From Eubacterium sp. (lineage in GTDB: Bacteria > Bacillota > Clostridia > Lachnospirales > Lachnospiraceae), in the NCBI GenBank assembly GCA_024697885.1, contig JAILSA010000294.1:1-7582 (forward strand): DNA of 7,582 nucleotides. The letters run 5' to 3'. This document shows, in pieces, positions 6,201 to 7,582 of this stretch. How positions within the stretch are numbered: the first letter of the stretch is position 1; every line of letters starts with the position of its first letter. The position numbers were made by a program, and so were the translations under genes. Below the pieces are notes generated by a model. That model was not told the DNA's origin. It did no database searches and saw only the letters and a program-made list of their open reading frames with translations.

Positions 6201-6206
6201 CTCCTC
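6201..6206 (-). promoter_or_regulatory. Ribosome binding site that decides the deacetylase start
   Basis: GAGGAG lies eight bases upstream of the ATG at 6192-6190. It falls inside the longer frame that begins with TTG at 6225, and that extension would place a charged segment before the signal peptide, so the shorter form is preferred. Confidence 0.75.
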
Positions 6207-6214
6207 TTATCTTC

Positions 6215-6260
6215 AAAAACACCAAAAAGGAGACTCCGTCTCCGGCTTCTCCTTTTTGGT
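6215..6260 (-). terminator. Rho-independent terminator after rpsB-tsf, possibly bidirectional
   Basis: A perfect 13-base inverted repeat (ACCAAAAAGGAGA / TCTCCTTTTTGGT; plus-strand arms 6221-6233 and 6248-6260) with a 14-base loop, followed on the minus strand by GTTTTTG. It starts 28 bases after the tsf stop. A shorter alternative stem, GGAGAC-GGA-GTCTCC (6243-6229) immediately followed by TTTTT, is nested and uses the same 3' arm, so either fold would terminate. On the plus strand the stem is followed by TTTAT, so it may also block opposing transcription. It ends only 14 bases before the deacetylase ribosome binding site. Confidence 0.88.
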
Positions 6261-6288
6261 TTTATAAAATCAATAGATATTTCTATTA

Positions 6289-7221
6289 TTATTTCATCTG
6301 TGCAGCAACTTCTGCAGCGAAGTCCTCTTCCTTCTTCTCAAGACCCTCACCTGTCTCGTAACGAACGAAGTTAACAAGCTTGATGTCGGTTCCAAGATTC
6401 TTAGCTACAGCAGCTACGTACTGAGCTACGGACTCTTTGTTCTCAGCCTTTACATAAACCTGCTCAGTAAGGCAAACCTCTTTGAGCTCCTTGTTCAAAC
6501 GGCCTATGATCATCTTCTCGATGATATTGTCTGGCTTGTTGGCATTCTTAGGATCGTTCTTTGCCTGAGCAAGAAGAACTTCCTTCTCATGCTCCTTGTA
6601 CTCCTCTGATACATCATCAGAAGAAAGATACTTCGGGTTCATAGCTGCGCTCTGCATTGCTACGTTCTTCAGGCACTCAACAACCTCTGCACCTGTGTTG
6701 TCTGTCTCAGCGGCAATCAATACACCGATTTTTCCGCCGGCGTGGATGTAGTCTACAACCAAACCATTGTCTACAGAAACCTTCTCAAAACGGCGGATGT
6801 TCATGTTCTCACCGATTGTTGCTACCATGGAAGCCAACTCTTCTTTTACAGTCTTAGAAGTATCTTTTGCCCATGCCTCTGCAAGGAAAGCATCCATATC
6901 TGCAGCGGAGCTAGCGTTTACCTGCTGGCAAACATCTGCTACGAAGTTCTGGAATGTATCATTCTTAGCTACGAAGTCTGTCTCGCTGTTAACCTCTACC
7001 ATAGAAGCATTTTTTCCGTCTTCGCTGATGAAGGTCTTTACGATACCCTCAGCTGCAATACGGCCAGCTTTTTTCTCAGCCTTTGCAAGACCATTCTCGC
7101 GAAGCCACTCTACTGCTTTTTCCATATCGCCGTCTGTGTTTGTAAGAGCCTTCTTACAATCCATCATTCCAGCGCCTGTACTCTCTCTCAACTCTTTTAC
7201 CATTGATGCTGTAATAGCCAT
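6289..7221 (-). CDS. tsf: Translation elongation factor Ts
   Basis: A complete 310-residue EF-Ts, the nucleotide exchange factor that releases GDP from EF-Tu. The N-terminal UBA-like domain (about 1-50) carries LRESTGAGMMDCKKAL (11-26). The EF-Tu contact motif TDFVAKN is at 81-87 within VEVNSETDFVAKN. The core has VDYIHAGGKIGVLI (146-159), and the C-terminal module ends with FVRYETGEGLEKKEEDFAAEV. The length is in the normal range. ATG is preceded by AAAGGTAGGA with a somewhat long spacing of about eight bases, within the 31-base gap after rpsB. The conserved rpsB-tsf pair is co-transcribed and closed by the strong terminator downstream. S2 commonly represses this operon in other bacteria, but the leader is outside the window. 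Confidence 0.98.
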   Translation of the reverse strand: MAITASMVKELRESTGAGMMDCKKALTNTDGDMEKAVEWLRENGLAKAEKKAGRIAAEGIVKTFISEDGKNASMVEVNSETDFVAKNDTFQNFVADVCQQVNASSAADMDAFLAEAWAKDTSKTVKEELASMVATIGENMNIRRFEKVSVDNGLVVDYIHAGGKIGVLIAAETDNTGAEVVECLKNVAMQSAAMNPKYLSSDDVSEEYKEHEKEVLLAQAKNDPKNANKPDNIIEKMIIGRLNKELKEVCLTEQVYVKAENKESVAQYVAAVAKNLGTDIKLVNFVRYETGEGLEKKEEDFAAEVAAQMK

Positions 7222-7252
7222 TGTAAAATCCTACCTTTCTTTCTCTATTGAA

Positions 7253-7582
7253 TTACTCTGCCTCTGCCTCAGCCTCTGCTGGAGCGTCAACATTAGACTC
7301 ACCCTGATTTGCCTCGATTACAGCGTCTGCCATCTTAGAAACAATCAATTTAACGGCACGAATAGCGTCGTCGTTTCCAGGGATTACATAATCCAACTCT
7401 TCTGGATCACAGTTTGTATCTACAATACCGATCAAAGGAATTCCAAGAATGTGTGCCTCCTGGATACAAATTCTCTCTTTCTTTGGATCTACTACAAAAA
7501 TTGCATCAGGAATATCTTTCATGTCTTTGATTCCCCCAAGGTTCTTCTCAAGCTTTTCCCACTCTTTCTTCAAGCCGATAAC
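7253..7582 (-). CDS. rpsB: 30S ribosomal protein S2 (partial, C-terminal part)
   Basis: The last 109 residues of S2 are present; the N-terminal half lies beyond the right edge. The frame is open to the end of the window (it begins Val-Ile-Gly-Leu-Lys-Lys), and the TTG at 7573 is an internal Leu codon, not a start. Diagnostic segments are [56 protein letters not shown] and DAIRAVKLI, all typical of bacterial S2. The C-terminus is an Ala/Glu-rich low-complexity tail ([12 protein letters not shown]), common in clostridial S2 proteins and probably disordered. S2 binds late to the 30S subunit and is needed for S1 docking where S1 exists. tsf follows after 31 bases. Confidence 0.97.
   Translation of the reverse strand, partial: VIGLKKEWEKLEKNLGGIKDMKDIPDAIFVVDPKKERICIQEAHILGIPLIGIVDTNCDPEELDYVIPGNDDAIRAVKLIVSKMADAVIEANQGESNVDAPAEAEAEAE

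Noticed and set aside
6193..6225. TTG start for the deacetylase giving eleven extra residues
   Set aside because: The ribosome binding site lies inside this extension, and the signal peptide begins naturally at the ATG at 6192.
6272..6287. AATAGA/TCTATT inverted repeat right after the tsf stop
   Set aside because: It is a 6-bp, AT-rich stem with little stability and no T run; the adjacent 13-bp stem explains termination.
6742..7206. Plus-strand open frame of 154 codons opposite tsf
   Set aside because: It is entirely antisense to the well-conserved EF-Ts gene, has Cys/Leu-rich composition typical of a shadow frame and matches no recognised family.

Overview
This window is one block of chromosomal housekeeping genes, all transcribed from the minus strand, so gene order reads from high to low coordinates. 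The set and order (rpsB, tsf, then pyrH, frr, uppS, cdsA, dxr and the first codons of a probable rseP) is the conserved Firmicutes translation and lipid/isoprenoid cluster. The protein sequences, GGAGG-type ribosome binding sites and Ala/Glu-rich S2 tail suggest a clostridial anaerobe, most likely Lachnospiraceae. I cannot name a genus.

Layout from right to left: (1) 7253-7582 is the C-terminal end of ribosomal protein S2 and 6289-7221 is elongation factor Ts. This unit ends at a strong stem-loop terminator (6215-6260). (2) 5230-6192 is a secreted CE4 polysaccharide deacetylase with an N-terminal Ig-like (Big_2) domain, and 4133-5134 is a bactofilin with a long Glu-rich N-terminal region. These two genes lie between tsf and pyrH, which are usually adjacent. 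(3) pyrH, frr, uppS, cdsA, dxr and the start of rseP follow with short gaps or overlaps. An extended -10 promoter (TGCTATAAT, 5196-5204) lies just upstream of the bactofilin gene, and only 18 bases separate bactofilin from pyrH. Bactofilin is therefore probably the first gene of the pyrH-to-rseP operon.

Functionally, pyrH supplies UDP (nucleotide pools and, through them, UDP-sugars), frr recycles ribosomes, dxr starts the MEP isoprenoid pathway, uppS uses isoprenoid units to make the undecaprenyl carrier for wall synthesis, and cdsA makes CDP-diacylglycerol for phospholipids. The bactofilin (a polymerising scaffold, often linked to wall-modifying enzymes) and the deacetylase (probably acting on peptidoglycan or another N-acetylated polymer) add an envelope-shaping module to the cluster. 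That placement and the unusual acidic bactofilin tail are the most interesting points here.

No tRNA, rRNA, CRISPR, mobile element or riboswitch was recognised, and no gene-free stretch exceeds 100 bases. Two gene starts (cdsA and the deacetylase) are placed downstream of the longest open frame because the ribosome binding site lies inside the extension. I see no clearly new system; the candidates are architectural and regulatory.
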